The position numbers and the translations under genes were made by a program. A stretch of DNA of 43,251 nucleotides from Muribaculaceae bacterium (GTDB lineage Bacteria > Bacteroidota > Bacteroidia > Bacteroidales > Muribaculaceae). Of this stretch, positions 7,920 to 16,336 are shown in pieces (positions within the stretch are counted from its first letter, which is position 1; each line of letters begins with the position of its first letter). Where the stretch lies: the NCBI GenBank assembly GCA_017620885.1, contig JAGAUF010000056.1, positions 1 to 43,251 of the forward strand, in the 5' to 3' direction. Below the pieces are notes generated by a model that saw only the letters and a program-made list of their open reading frames with translations, did no database searches and was not told the DNA's origin.

Positions 7920-10775
7920 ATGAAAAAAAGATACGAAAATTTTTCGCCTGAGATAGAGGAGTCGGAAGAGATTCCCGCCCGTATGCCGGAGCGGGAAGAG
8001 CCGGCTTCAGATTGGCCGGATGAGAGCGCGGTTGCAGAGAAACGCGTGCGCAGGACTTCGACGCGTCAGGATGGTGCACAGTCGTCGGGGCGTCGCGCTT
8101 CGCGGAGTGTGGCGGCTACAGAGGAGAAACGTGTGCGTCGAGGCGCATCGTCATCGACAGGCACGGGTCGGCGAACGTCTACACGTCGTGCGTCGTCGGC
8201 AGCCAAACAGAAACCAGTAGAGAAAAACAAGCAGTCGGAGGTCAAGGAGAGCGTAAAGGAGTGGGCTAATCTGCGCACGCTGAAGCTCGTACTTGGGATC
8301 TTCATGGGGCTTTTCGGCGCTTATCTCTGTGTGGTGTTTATTTCGTATCTCAGCTCCTGCATCCACGATCAGAGCATCATCGCCGCCGGGACGATTGGCA
8401 ATGTCACAGGCGTGAGCAACAGCGGTGGAGAGGCCGGGGCGCGTATGTCGAATTTCCTGATCAATGATACGTTCGGCCTCGGGTCGTTGGTTATTGTGGT
8501 CTGGCTTTTGGCAATGTCGATGCGTCTTTTGGCCGGTGTGCCGCGTTTTAAGCCTGTCAATTTTACGATAAAATGTTTCGTGGCGTTGATTGCGGTTTCG
8601 CTCATCGTGGGATTGACCACGATAGGGCTGGACACGACGGTGAACTGGGGCGGACTGCACGGCCGTATTGTCAATCAATTCATAGTGAATTTCTTCGGAT
8701 GGACGGGCGCGGTACTGATAAGCATTTTTGTGGTTGCGGTGTTCGTTGTGCTTTGTCTTCGCGACATTGTCAAGTGGATTAAGAAACTTAACGATGCGCG
8801 TCTTGAGCAGAAGCGGCGACGCGAGGCGGAACGTGCCGCACAGGAGGCCCGTCGGCGTGCCATACTGCGTGATGCCGAACGGGAGGAGGAAGACGCACGC
8901 CGTGCCGGAGACGCTCCGGAGGTGGAGAATGAGAGTAGGGACGATGATACAGTTGTAGCTTTTGAGGGTGAGCGTGCCGAAGAATCTGAACAGACGGCAC
9001 AGCCCGACAGTTCGTCGTACGTTTATGACGAGGCGCTCAATGAAGACGACATAGACACGTATGTGCTGACCGACGAGGAGGAAATCTCACGTCGCCGCAA
9101 CGAGGAATCGCAGGCGATGGATAAGACTCAGTCGGCTACGTCGCAAGAGACGGAGGAAAAGAAGAACGAACCGACGCCGGAGAATACGGATGGAACGGCT
9201 AATGAAGCGGATGCGGATGTGGCTGTTATGGAGGTCAGAAGCAATACGATGAAGCAGGGCGACGGCGGCCGGTCGGAGGCCCATACGTTGCGAGGTCATC
9301 GTTATACGTTCCCTCCGAAAGATATTCTGCGTCCGGGGCCAGAGCGTATTCAGGTGGATAAACATGAGCAGATTGAGAATCAGGAGAAGATTCGGGAAAC
9401 GCTGCTTGAATTCAAGATACCTATCGACAGTATAAACGCCACAGTGGGGCCGACGGTGACGCTTTATGAAATCGTTCCGGCGAAAGGTGTGAAGGTGTCG
9501 AGCATCAGTTCACTTGCCGACGATATAGCGTTGCGCCTCTCGGCCATCGGCGTGCGTATCATAGCGCCGATTCCGGGTAGAGGCACGGTGGGAATCGAGG
9601 TTGCCAACAAAGATCCGCAGATTGTTTCTATGCGCTCGGTGCTCAATTCAAAGGCGTTTACGGAATCTAAATATCATCTGCCGATAGCTCTCGGCGCCAC
9701 GATCGAGAATGAGGTCTATATAGCGGATTTAGCCAAGATGCCTCATTTGCTTGTTGCGGGTGCGACGGGTCAGGGTAAGTCGGTCGGTCTGAATGCGATA
9801 ATCACGTCGTTGCTTTATAGCAAGACCCCTGATGAGCTGAAACTTGTGATGGTGGACCCGAAGATGGTTGAGTTTGCACTTTATGCGAAAATCGAGAATC
9901 ATTATCTCGCGAAGATTCCGGGAGAGAGTGAAGCGATAATTACGGATATGGACAAGGCCGTCGCGACGCTGAATTCTCTTTGTAAGGAGATGGACGACCG
10001 TTATCGTCTGTTGAAGGGATTTGCGCGTAACGTAGAAGAATACAACGAGAAATTCCGTAAGGGTCAGCTGAATACGATGGATGGTCACCGCTATCTTCCT
10101 TATGTAGTGGTGATAGTAGATGAGTTCGCTGATTTGATTATGACGGCCGGGCGTGAGGTTGAGATGCCGATAGCTCGACTGGCGCAGAAGGCGCGCGCTG
10201 TAGGTATGCACGTCATTATCGCGACGCAGCGACCTTCAACTAAGGTGATAACGGGAAATATCAAAGCGAACTTCCCGGCGCGAGTATCGTTTAAAGTTAC
10301 GTCGGGAGTCGACAGCAAGACGATTCTTGACGAAACGGGAGCGCAGCAGCTTATAGGGCGAGGCGATATGCTTATTAAGAACGGATCTGAGACGGTGCGC
10401 GTGCAGTGTGCCTTCATAGATACGCCGGAGGTGGAAAGCCTTGTAGAGTATGTTGCCGAGCAGCCGCACGCTCCGGGAGCCTATATCCTGCCTGAGCCGG
10501 ATATGGGCTTGGCTTCCGAGGATAAGGAGCAAGGTTATGGAGGTATATTCCAAGAACGCGATCCGTTGCTGATAGAGGCCGGCCGCACTGTTGTGATGGC
10601 GAGCACTGCGAGTACGTCGTCGCTGCAAAGGAGGTTTTCTATCGGGTATAATCGCGCAGGAAAGATTATGGACCAGCTTGAGGCTCTTGGCGTCGTAGGT
10701 GCATCGACGGGAGGGAAACCTCGTGCCGTGCTGATGGATTCCGGGGCATTTGAAGATCTTGTGCTGACATTATAA
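7920..10775 (+). CDS. ftsK: FtsK/SpoIIIE-type DNA translocase
   Basis: Septum-anchored motor that pumps chromosome ends apart during division. The 951-residue protein has an unusual basic, Arg/Ser-rich N-terminus (residues 1-118) with repeated KRVRRTST-like units. Four membrane segments follow (about 121-147, 188-207, 214-236, 254-281), then a charged linker of about 150 residues. The RecA-like motor has Walker A GATGQGKSVG (about 614-623) and Walker B VVIVDEFADL (about 730-740). The C-terminal gamma winged helix (about 885-951) has SLQRRFSIGYNRAGKIMDQL, which reads polar KOPS sites. Seven bases separate it from the next gene, so it is co-transcribed with the LolA-like chaperone. Confidence 0.95.
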   Translation: MKKRYENFSPEIEESEEIPARMPEREEPASDWPDESAVAEKRVRRTSTRQDGAQSSGRRASRSVAATEEKRVRRGASSSTGTGRRTSTRRASSAAKQKPVEKNKQSEVKESVKEWANLRTLKLVLGIFMGLFGAYLCVVFISYLSSCIHDQSIIAAGTIGNVTGVSNSGGEAGARMSNFLINDTFGLGSLVIVVWLLAMSMRLLAGVPRFKPVNFTIKCFVALIAVSLIVGLTTIGLDTTVNWGGLHGRIVNQFIVNFFGWTGAVLISIFVVAVFVVLCLRDIVKWIKKLNDARLEQKRRREAERAAQEARRRAILRDAEREEEDARRAGDAPEVENESRDDDTVVAFEGERAEESEQTAQPDSSSYVYDEALNEDDIDTYVLTDEEEISRRRNEESQAMDKTQSATSQETEEKKNEPTPENTDGTANEADADVAVMEVRSNTMKQGDGGRSEAHTLRGHRYTFPPKDILRPGPERIQVDKHEQIENQEKIRETLLEFKIPIDSINATVGPTVTLYEIVPAKGVKVSSISSLADDIALRLSAIGVRIIAPIPGRGTVGIEVANKDPQIVSMRSVLNSKAFTESKYHLPIALGATIENEVYIADLAKMPHLLVAGATGQGKSVGLNAIITSLLYSKTPDELKLVMVDPKMVEFALYAKIENHYLAKIPGESEAIITDMDKAVATLNSLCKEMDDRYRLLKGFARNVEEYNEKFRKGQLNTMDGHRYLPYVVVIVDEFADLIMTAGREVEMPIARLAQKARAVGMHVIIATQRPSTKVITGNIKANFPARVSFKVTSGVDSKTILDETGAQQLIGRGDMLIKNGSETVRVQCAFIDTPEVESLVEYVAEQPHAPGAYILPEPDMGLASEDKEQGYGGIFQERDPLLIEAGRTVVMASTASTSSLQRRFSIGYNRAGKIMDQLEALGVVGASTGGKPRAVLMDSGAFEDLVLTL

Positions 10776-10782
10776 AGAAAAA

Positions 10783-11391
10783 ATGAAAAAGAGAGTAATA
10801 ATCGCGCTGACAGCTTTGTTGATGATGCCGTTGCTTGCGTTCGGAGCACCGACGGCAGCACAGCAGATGCAGGCGTGCGCAAAACGATATTTGAAGGGGA
10901 ATCTGACTGTCAGCTTCGGCTACAGCGGTAAGATGGGCCGCGGAAGCGGTGTTTTGAAGAGCAGCGGCAATAAGTTTGCGCTTGAGACGTCGGCCGGTTC
11001 GACATGGTATGACGGCAAGACGATGTGGACTTATTCGCCAAAGATGAAGGAGACGACAGTCGTATCGCCGACGAAATCTGAGATAGCGGAGGCGAATCCG
11101 ATAGGTCTGTTGCGGTCGGCGGCCGGTTTCAATGCGAGATACGCTGCCAAACAGACATCGGGGGCTTCTGCAATCGTGCTGACTCCGAAGACGTCGGGGA
11201 CGGGCGTGAAACGGATAGTCGTTGTGCTTGACGCCAAGACGCTGATGCCTAAGAAGATAGACGTCACGCTCAGTGACGGCGGCACAGTGGCGCTGAGTGT
11301 CAAGAGTTTGCGGAACGCATCGCATACAGCCGGGACGTTTGTTTATCCCAAGAACCGGTATCCGAAGGTTAAGATTGTGGATTTGAGATAG
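10783..11391 (+). CDS. LolA-like periplasmic lipoprotein carrier
   Basis: Probable periplasmic chaperone related to LolA, which ferries lipoproteins to the outer membrane. It has an N-terminal signal peptide (about residues 1-22, ending AFGA). A single domain of beta strands follows, with the phrases SGVLKSSGNKFALET, TWYDGKTMWTYSPKM and ETTVVSPT, matching the LolA half-barrel pattern. At 202 residues it has normal length. In Bacteroidales a LolA-like gene commonly follows ftsK, and the 7-base gap here fits one operon. Sequence identity to proteobacterial LolA is low, so the assignment rests on pattern and position. Confidence 0.75.
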   Translation: MKKRVIIALTALLMMPLLAFGAPTAAQQMQACAKRYLKGNLTVSFGYSGKMGRGSGVLKSSGNKFALETSAGSTWYDGKTMWTYSPKMKETTVVSPTKSEIAEANPIGLLRSAAGFNARYAAKQTSGASAIVLTPKTSGTGVKRIVVVLDAKTLMPKKIDVTLSDGGTVALSVKSLRNASHTAGTFVYPKNRYPKVKIVDLR

Positions 11392-11477
11392 CGTCAGGCC
11401 GAGGGGAGATGTGTTGGGATATGATGACGCACTACGAGAAAAGAATTAATAATTTACTACAATAATATAATATAGAT

Positions 11478-12422
11478 ATGTCAGAAGAGAAAACAAAAGT
11501 CCTTATCATAGGATCGGGTCCGGCCGGATTTACGGCAGGCATTTATGCATCGCGAGCCAACCTGAAGCCGCTGATCTATGAGGGTATACAGCCCGGCGGT
11601 CAGCTGATGCAGACCACGGAGATTGAGAATTTCCCGGGCTATCCGGAGGGTGTTCAGGGCCCGGAGATGATGGATCATTTCCGTGCTCAGGCAATGCGTT
11701 TTGGTGCGGAGATCCGCAGCAGCGTTATTGAGAAGGTAGATTTCAGCCAGCGTCCGTTCCGTTGCGTAGACGAGGATGGCAATGTGATTATTGCCGACAC
11801 AGTTATCGTATGTACCGGAGCATCGGCCAAATATCTTGGACTTGCCGACGAAGAGAAATATCGCGGAATGGGTGTCAGCGCGTGCGCCACTTGCGACGGT
11901 TTCTTCTATCGCAAGAAGAATGTGGCCGTAGTCGGCGGTGGCGATACTGCATGTGAGGAAGCTCTTTATCTGGCTACGCTGGCAAAGAAGGTTTATTTGA
12001 TTGTCCGTAAGGATTATCTTCGCGCGTCTGACGTAATGCGCAAGCGTGTTCAGGAAGCGGAGAATATCGAAATTCTTTTCAATTGCAACACTGCCGGTCT
12101 TTTTGGTGAAGACGGAGTTGAGGGTGCGCGTATCATCAGATACAAAGGCACTCCGCAAGAGGAGGAATTCAAAATTGATATTGACGGTTTCTTCCTCGCC
12201 ATCGGTCATCGTCCCAATACCTCATTCCTCGACGGTCAGCTTGAACTTGACGGCGAAGGCTATATCAAGGTAAAGGGCGCGACGACTCACACCAGCGTTG
12301 AAGGAGTCTTTGCTGCCGGTGATGTGGCGGATCCCCGTTACCGTCAGGCTATCGCTGCTGCCGGCACAGGATGTCGCGCTGCACTCGACGCCGAGAAATT
12401 CCTGATGGAGCACGAAGCATAA
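11478..12422 (+). CDS. trxB: Thioredoxin-disulfide reductase
   Basis: NADPH-dependent flavoenzyme that reduces thioredoxin in the cytoplasm. The 314-residue length is standard for the low-molecular-weight bacterial enzyme. The FAD-binding motif GSGPAG is at 12-17. The redox-active pair Cys136/Cys139 lies in ACATCDG. The NADPH-binding motif GGGDTA is at 153-158, and the C-terminal FAD motif GVFAAGDV is near 276-283. It follows the LolA-like gene after 86 bases without a visible terminator and is 10 bases before the deaminase gene. Confidence 0.96.
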   Translation: MSEEKTKVLIIGSGPAGFTAGIYASRANLKPLIYEGIQPGGQLMQTTEIENFPGYPEGVQGPEMMDHFRAQAMRFGAEIRSSVIEKVDFSQRPFRCVDEDGNVIIADTVIVCTGASAKYLGLADEEKYRGMGVSACATCDGFFYRKKNVAVVGGGDTACEEALYLATLAKKVYLIVRKDYLRASDVMRKRVQEAENIEILFNCNTAGLFGEDGVEGARIIRYKGTPQEEEFKIDIDGFFLAIGHRPNTSFLDGQLELDGEGYIKVKGATTHTSVEGVFAAGDVADPRYRQAIAAAGTGCRAALDAEKFLMEHEA

Positions 12423-12432
12423 ATCGTCTCGT

Positions 12433-12897
12433 ATGAATAAGCAAAATCTGCTCGACAGACGTTATCTTCGCATGGCGGCGATATGGTCGGAGAATTCCTA
12501 CTGTCATCGTCGCCGTGTGGGGGCTCTGTTGGTGAAAGACAACGCAATAATCTCTGACGGATTCAACGGCACCCCTTCGGGATTCGCGAATATCTGCGAG
12601 GATAATAACGGAGTGACGCATCCGTATGTGCTTCATGCCGAGGCAAATGCGATTACTAAAGTGGCGCGGAGCAACAATTCGAGCGAGGGCTCGACGCTGT
12701 ATGTTACGACGTCGCCATGTATGGAGTGTTCCAAGTTGATTATTCAGGCAGGTATCCGCAGGGTGGTTTTTTCGGAGCTTTACCGTATCACAGATGGTCT
12801 GGATTTGCTTCACGCAGCCGGTGTGGAAACCGTACATATTCAGCTTGATGCAGAGAAAGAATTGCCACTGGTGGTAGATGGTGAACTGCCGGTATAG
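12433..12897 (+). CDS. Deoxycytidylate (dCMP) deaminase family protein
   Basis: Zinc-dependent deaminase, most likely converting dCMP to dUMP for thymidylate synthesis. The zinc site is complete: His68-Ala-Glu70 supplies one ligand and the proton shuttle, and Cys96 and Cys99 in SPCMECS supply the others. The N-terminal phrase RRYLRMAAIWSENSYC and the loop FNGTPSGF match dCMP deaminases rather than free cytidine deaminases. The 154-residue length is normal. Competence-type ComEB proteins belong to the same family, so the substrate is inferred. It sits 10 bases after trxB in the same direction. Confidence 0.85.
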   Translation: MNKQNLLDRRYLRMAAIWSENSYCHRRRVGALLVKDNAIISDGFNGTPSGFANICEDNNGVTHPYVLHAEANAITKVARSNNSSEGSTLYVTTSPCMECSKLIIQAGIRRVVFSELYRITDGLDLLHAAGVETVHIQLDAEKELPLVVDGELPV

Positions 12898-12984
12898 CAG
12901 GCATATACATTCTGACAGAAGTGTGAGGAGGTGATTGGGAAAACGATTAAACGGAATAGGATTGAAGGGAATTTAGAAAAAGAT

Positions 12985-14601
12985 ATGAGGCAAAAGAGAA
13001 ATGTAAGTTTGATTTTGCTGCCACTGGTGATTGCCGTAAGCATAATAGCCGGCGTCGTGATAGGTGGCGTGTTGTCGCATCAGCGTCTTAGCCCGGCGGA
13101 GCAGAAATTGCGCGACGTGCTGGGTCTGGTCAATGCTACGTATGTGGATGATGTGAATGTCGATTCACTGCTGGAATCGGTTTTGCCCGATTTGCTTGCG
13201 TCGCTCGACCCACATTCGGCCTATATCCCGGCATCGGAACTTACCGCGGCAAACGAAGATTTGGCGGGGAGTTTCAGCGGTGTCGGCGTGACGTTCCAGA
13301 TTCTTAATGATACCGTGACGGTGATGGAAGTAGTGCCGGGCGGTCCGGCCGAGAAAGTCGGCTTGCAGAGCGGCGACCGCATCCTGAAAGCTAATGGCAA
13401 GAAGATGGCCGGGGTGGGAATCACCAATGACGATGTTTTCAAGAACCTTCGTGGCAAGAAGAATACAAAGGTTGCGCTTGAGATCAGGCGCGGCAACGGC
13501 AAAGTGCTGAAATTCGATGTAGTGCGCGGCGATGTCCCGGTAAATAGCGTGGATTGCGTATATATGATTGCCGACGGCGTTGGATTCATTAAGGTAAGCA
13601 AATTTGCCCGCACTACCTACGATGAGTTCATAAACGCTTTGGGCAAGTTGAAGTTGCAGGGGGCCAAGAAATTTATAATCGACCTACGCGACAATTCAGG
13701 AGGGTATATGGATCAGGCCATTTATATGGCCAACGAGTTCCTGCCTGCCGGCAAAATGATTGTCTATACGAAAGGACGTATGCCGGAGAATGAGACAATG
13801 GGAGTCAGCGACGGCACGGGATCATTCCAAGATTCCGAGCTTGTAGTGCTGACCAATGAGTTCTCCGCATCCGCCTCAGAGATTTTCGCCGGAGCTATTC
13901 AGGATAATGACCGCGGACTTGTGATAGGTCGCCGTACGTTTGGAAAGGGACTGGTGCAGAATCAGACCGATCTGCGAGATGGTTCCGCTGTGCGTCTAAC
14001 CGTGGCGAGATATTTTACTCCGTCGGGGAGATCGATACAGAAGGAGTATAAGCGCGGCTTGGACGGCAAGTATCAACTCGACATCATCGACCGTTACAAC
14101 CATGGAGAGTTTTACAGTCGCGACAGTATCCGACAGGATAAGTCGAAGCTATTCCATACGGGCAACGGCCGTGAGGTGTATGGCGGTGGCGGTATAATGC
14201 CGGATATATTCGTGCCGGAAGATACGACGGGATATTCGACGTATTATATCAATCTCGTCAATAGTGGTCTTGTGCAGAAATTCGCTTTTGAACTGACCGA
14301 CCGTTACCGCTCACTCTTCAAAGTGGCCCGGACGTCGGAACAGCTTGAGGAGATAATGCCGTCGGACGATGTGCTTGTCAATACGTTTATGGCGTATGCT
14401 GTGAAGAATGGCGAGAAAGCCCGCTGGTATTATGTCAATCTGGCTTATAATCAGCTTGTCAGACAGATAAAGGGGATGATAATACGCGATGTGCTCGGCT
14501 ATGAAGCTTGTTATCAATATCTTAATAAAGAGGATAAACTTGTTATTCAGGCCTTGGAAGAGTTGCGGAAAGGACATTCCCCCACAAATATAATGAAGTA
14601 A
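12985..14601 (+). CDS. CtpA/Prc-type S41 carboxy-terminal processing peptidase
   Basis: Membrane-anchored periplasmic serine protease that trims or degrades envelope proteins. One N-terminal membrane segment (about residues 8-28) precedes a short helical region. A PDZ domain lies near 75-160, followed by the S41 domain. The catalytic Ser296 in SASASEIFAGA and Lys321 in FGKG are 25 residues apart, as in E. coli Prc. A GTG at 12931 would add 18 residues. The ATG at 12985 is preferred because the membrane segment then starts near residue 8. The C-terminal 120 residues after the protease core are helical and variable. It lies between the deaminase and the folate enzyme in one co-directional run. 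Confidence 0.9.
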   Translation: MRQKRNVSLILLPLVIAVSIIAGVVIGGVLSHQRLSPAEQKLRDVLGLVNATYVDDVNVDSLLESVLPDLLASLDPHSAYIPASELTAANEDLAGSFSGVGVTFQILNDTVTVMEVVPGGPAEKVGLQSGDRILKANGKKMAGVGITNDDVFKNLRGKKNTKVALEIRRGNGKVLKFDVVRGDVPVNSVDCVYMIADGVGFIKVSKFARTTYDEFINALGKLKLQGAKKFIIDLRDNSGGYMDQAIYMANEFLPAGKMIVYTKGRMPENETMGVSDGTGSFQDSELVVLTNEFSASASEIFAGAIQDNDRGLVIGRRTFGKGLVQNQTDLRDGSAVRLTVARYFTPSGRSIQKEYKRGLDGKYQLDIIDRYNHGEFYSRDSIRQDKSKLFHTGNGREVYGGGGIMPDIFVPEDTTGYSTYYINLVNSGLVQKFAFELTDRYRSLFKVARTSEQLEEIMPSDDVLVNTFMAYAVKNGEKARWYYVNLAYNQLVRQIKGMIIRDVLGYEACYQYLNKEDKLVIQALEELRKGHSPTNIMK

Positions 14602-14628
14602 TTTCACTCACAATAAACACATAAAGCA

Positions 14629-15171
14629 ATGGAAAAGAAGGAGATAAGGAGAAAAATCAAAGGGATGCGAATGATGCTTTCGGAAGCCGAGAAACAATCG
14701 GCAGCTGCGGAAGTGTTTGAGAAACTGGAGAAGATGGCGGCATTTATGATGTCGGACAAGATATTGATGTATCATTCACTTCCGGATGAATTGCAGACGG
14801 TTGAGTTTTTGCATAAATGGGGAGACAAGAAGCATTTCTTTCTTCCTCGCGTCAATGGCGTCAATCTTGAAATCCTGCCATACGAGCAGACGCGTCTTGA
14901 ACTCGGTGCGTTTCACATAGAGGAGCCTCAGGGCGACGACATTGTGGATCCGTCGGAGCTTGAACTGATAATTGTGCCAGCCGTGGCCTACGACCGGCGC
15001 GGCAACCGTCTCGGTCGTGGAAAGGGCTTTTATGACCGTCTGCTTGCCACCACGAAAGCTACGAAGATTGGTGTGGCATACGATTTCCAGCTTATGGATG
15101 AACTTCCGGCCGAGCCGCATGACGTACCTATGGATTTTGTGGTGACGCAGACAACGGTAATAAAATTCTGA
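14629..15171 (+). CDS. 5-formyltetrahydrofolate cyclo-ligase
   Basis: Converts 5-formyl-THF to 5,10-methenyl-THF using ATP, recovering a storage form of folate. The 180-residue protein begins with the family pattern EIRRKIKGMRMMLSEAEK. It carries the signature GRGKGFYDRLLA (about residues 129-140), with the phosphate-binding Gly/Lys and the conserved Tyr. Upstream, VPAVAYDRRGNRLG is also typical. Its TGA shares one base with the ATG of the next gene (TGATG), so the two are translationally coupled. In gamma-proteobacteria this gene lies beside zapA and 6S RNA, but here zapA is 21 kb away. Confidence 0.93.
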   Translation: MEKKEIRRKIKGMRMMLSEAEKQSAAAEVFEKLEKMAAFMMSDKILMYHSLPDELQTVEFLHKWGDKKHFFLPRVNGVNLEILPYEQTRLELGAFHIEEPQGDDIVDPSELELIIVPAVAYDRRGNRLGRGKGFYDRLLATTKATKIGVAYDFQLMDELPAEPHDVPMDFVVTQTTVIKF

Positions 15172-15782
15172 TGGGAAGGGTATACAAATCGAGCCGGCTG
15201 AGTGATTTGCTGTTTGCAGAACCGGATCTGATCACTGTCGCGAGCCGCGTGGGTCTTCATCTCGGAGCCGGCGACGCATCGATAGCAGAGGTATGCCGCG
15301 ACAGAGGAGTGGATGCGGAATTTCTCACGTTCATCATCAACGGTTATCTCGGCGAGGAACGGGAGGAACTTCCCGAGGGAGTCAGACGTGCTGATGTGGT
15401 TGAATATCTGCGGCGCACGAATGATTATTACCGGGAATCGCAACTTCCCAATATAGAGCGTCATTTCCGGGCGTTGATGCACATATCACAGGGACAGGAA
15501 AGCAATCTCAGTTTGATGCTCTCACTATTTATGGAGGTGAAAGAAGAGCTTCTGCAGCGTATGTCAGACGATGATAATGCAGGTTATCTTTTTGAGCGTC
15601 TTAATGATTCGGAGCGTGATGCGCAGATAGAAGATCAGCTACACGACCTCGCCGGATTCTTCATCGTTCACCTCAAAGGGGAGTACGACAGTAACCTCTG
15701 CCGTGCCGTGGTGACAGCTATCAAGACCCTTACGAAAGATTTCCGTCACAACAGGCGGTTAAGAGACCTTATGTCGCGATGA
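15171..15782 (+). CDS. Ric/YtfE-like helical protein with degenerate metal ligands
   Basis: An all-helical 203-residue protein, not confidently assignable. Residues 10-60 resemble the ScdA_N domain that opens Ric (YtfE/ScdA) iron-sulfur repair proteins: GLHLGAGDASIAEVCRDRGVD occupies the place of the family's GIDFCCGG...C...G. The diagnostic Cys pair is replaced by Leu-Gly. Residues 75-200 fit a hemerythrin-like four-helix bundle, with His104, His158 and His193 in plausible ligand places. The first ligand position (RTNDYY) lacks His, and the Glu ligands are not obvious. The start overlaps the preceding stop by one base and the end overlaps the next gene by four bases (ATGA). It therefore works with the LuxR-type regulator, possibly as a sensor of nitric oxide, oxygen or iron. 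Function is inference. Confidence 0.5.
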   Translation: MGRVYKSSRLSDLLFAEPDLITVASRVGLHLGAGDASIAEVCRDRGVDAEFLTFIINGYLGEEREELPEGVRRADVVEYLRRTNDYYRESQLPNIERHFRALMHISQGQESNLSLMLSLFMEVKEELLQRMSDDDNAGYLFERLNDSERDAQIEDQLHDLAGFFIVHLKGEYDSNLCRAVVTAIKTLTKDFRHNRRLRDLMSR

Positions 15783-16330
15783 AAAAACGTATTTTTATTG
15801 CGCACTGGTCGGATATTGTCCGGCGGGGATTGATGTCGCTGGCAGAAGAAACGGCTAATGTGCCGTGCGAGTTTATTGTTGAAACCCCGACGCAACCGGC
15901 TGTGCCTGATGCCGATGTCTATATCCTTGACAGTGGCGCCTTTATGCATCATCTCGATTTTTTTCTGAAGCGAAAAGAACGAGTGGCTGTGGTATGTAAT
16001 TTGGAAGCGGGAAGCGACGTCTGCAGTGGAGTGGTCTGTTTTGGGCTTGCAGCTTCCTCACAGGAGATCAAGCGGACGCTGTCAGAACTTCTGGAGCGAT
16101 CGGAAGAGAACAGCAATCCGCAGACTCGTGTTGATCTCTCGAATAGAGAGATTGAAGTGCTTCGTGAGATAGGGAGGGGCAAATCATTTAAGGAGATAGC
16201 CGACACGCTTTTCATTTCAGTCAATACAGTCACGACACACCGCAAAAACATTTCGGCCAAGCTCGGTATCCGCACCGTGAGCGGCCTCTCCGTCTACGCT
16301 CATCTCAACAACCTCGTCCCACCGGATTAA
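15779..16330 (+). CDS. LuxR-type regulator with a degenerate receiver domain
   Basis: Transcription regulator of 183 residues. The C-terminal LuxR/FixJ helix-turn-helix (about 118-178) is clear: LSNREIEVLREIGRGKSFKEIADTLFISVNTVTTHRKNI. The N-terminal 105 residues follow the receiver fold. However, the acidic pair after the first strand is replaced by AHWS (residues 8-11), while Asp51 remains in YILDSGAF. Normal phosphorylation chemistry is therefore doubtful. Four cysteines (30, 73, 82, 87) lie in this domain. It overlaps the Ric-like gene by four bases and no histidine kinase is nearby, which suggests that the Ric-like protein or a small ligand supplies the signal. It is the last intact gene before an AT-rich decayed segment. 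Confidence 0.8.
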   Translation: MKKRIFIAHWSDIVRRGLMSLAEETANVPCEFIVETPTQPAVPDADVYILDSGAFMHHLDFFLKRKERVAVVCNLEAGSDVCSGVVCFGLAASSQEIKRTLSELLERSEENSNPQTRVDLSNREIEVLREIGRGKSFKEIADTLFISVNTVTTHRKNISAKLGIRTVSGLSVYAHLNNLVPPD

Positions 16331-16336
16331 GCATAG

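Noticed and set aside
8054..8240. Repeated Arg/Ser codon clusters considered as a DNA repeat or CRISPR-like array
   Set aside because: The periodicity is at the protein level, with inexact DNA repeats and no spacers; it belongs to the FtsK N-terminus.
10666..11325. 219-codon minus-strand frame over the ftsK end and the LolA-like gene
   Set aside because: It overlaps two confident genes, is Arg/His/Cys-rich and has no motif; treated as a shadow.
12931..12984. GTG start giving CtpA 18 more residues
   Set aside because: The extension is highly charged and displaces the membrane segment from the N-terminus; the ATG at 12985 is a better start.
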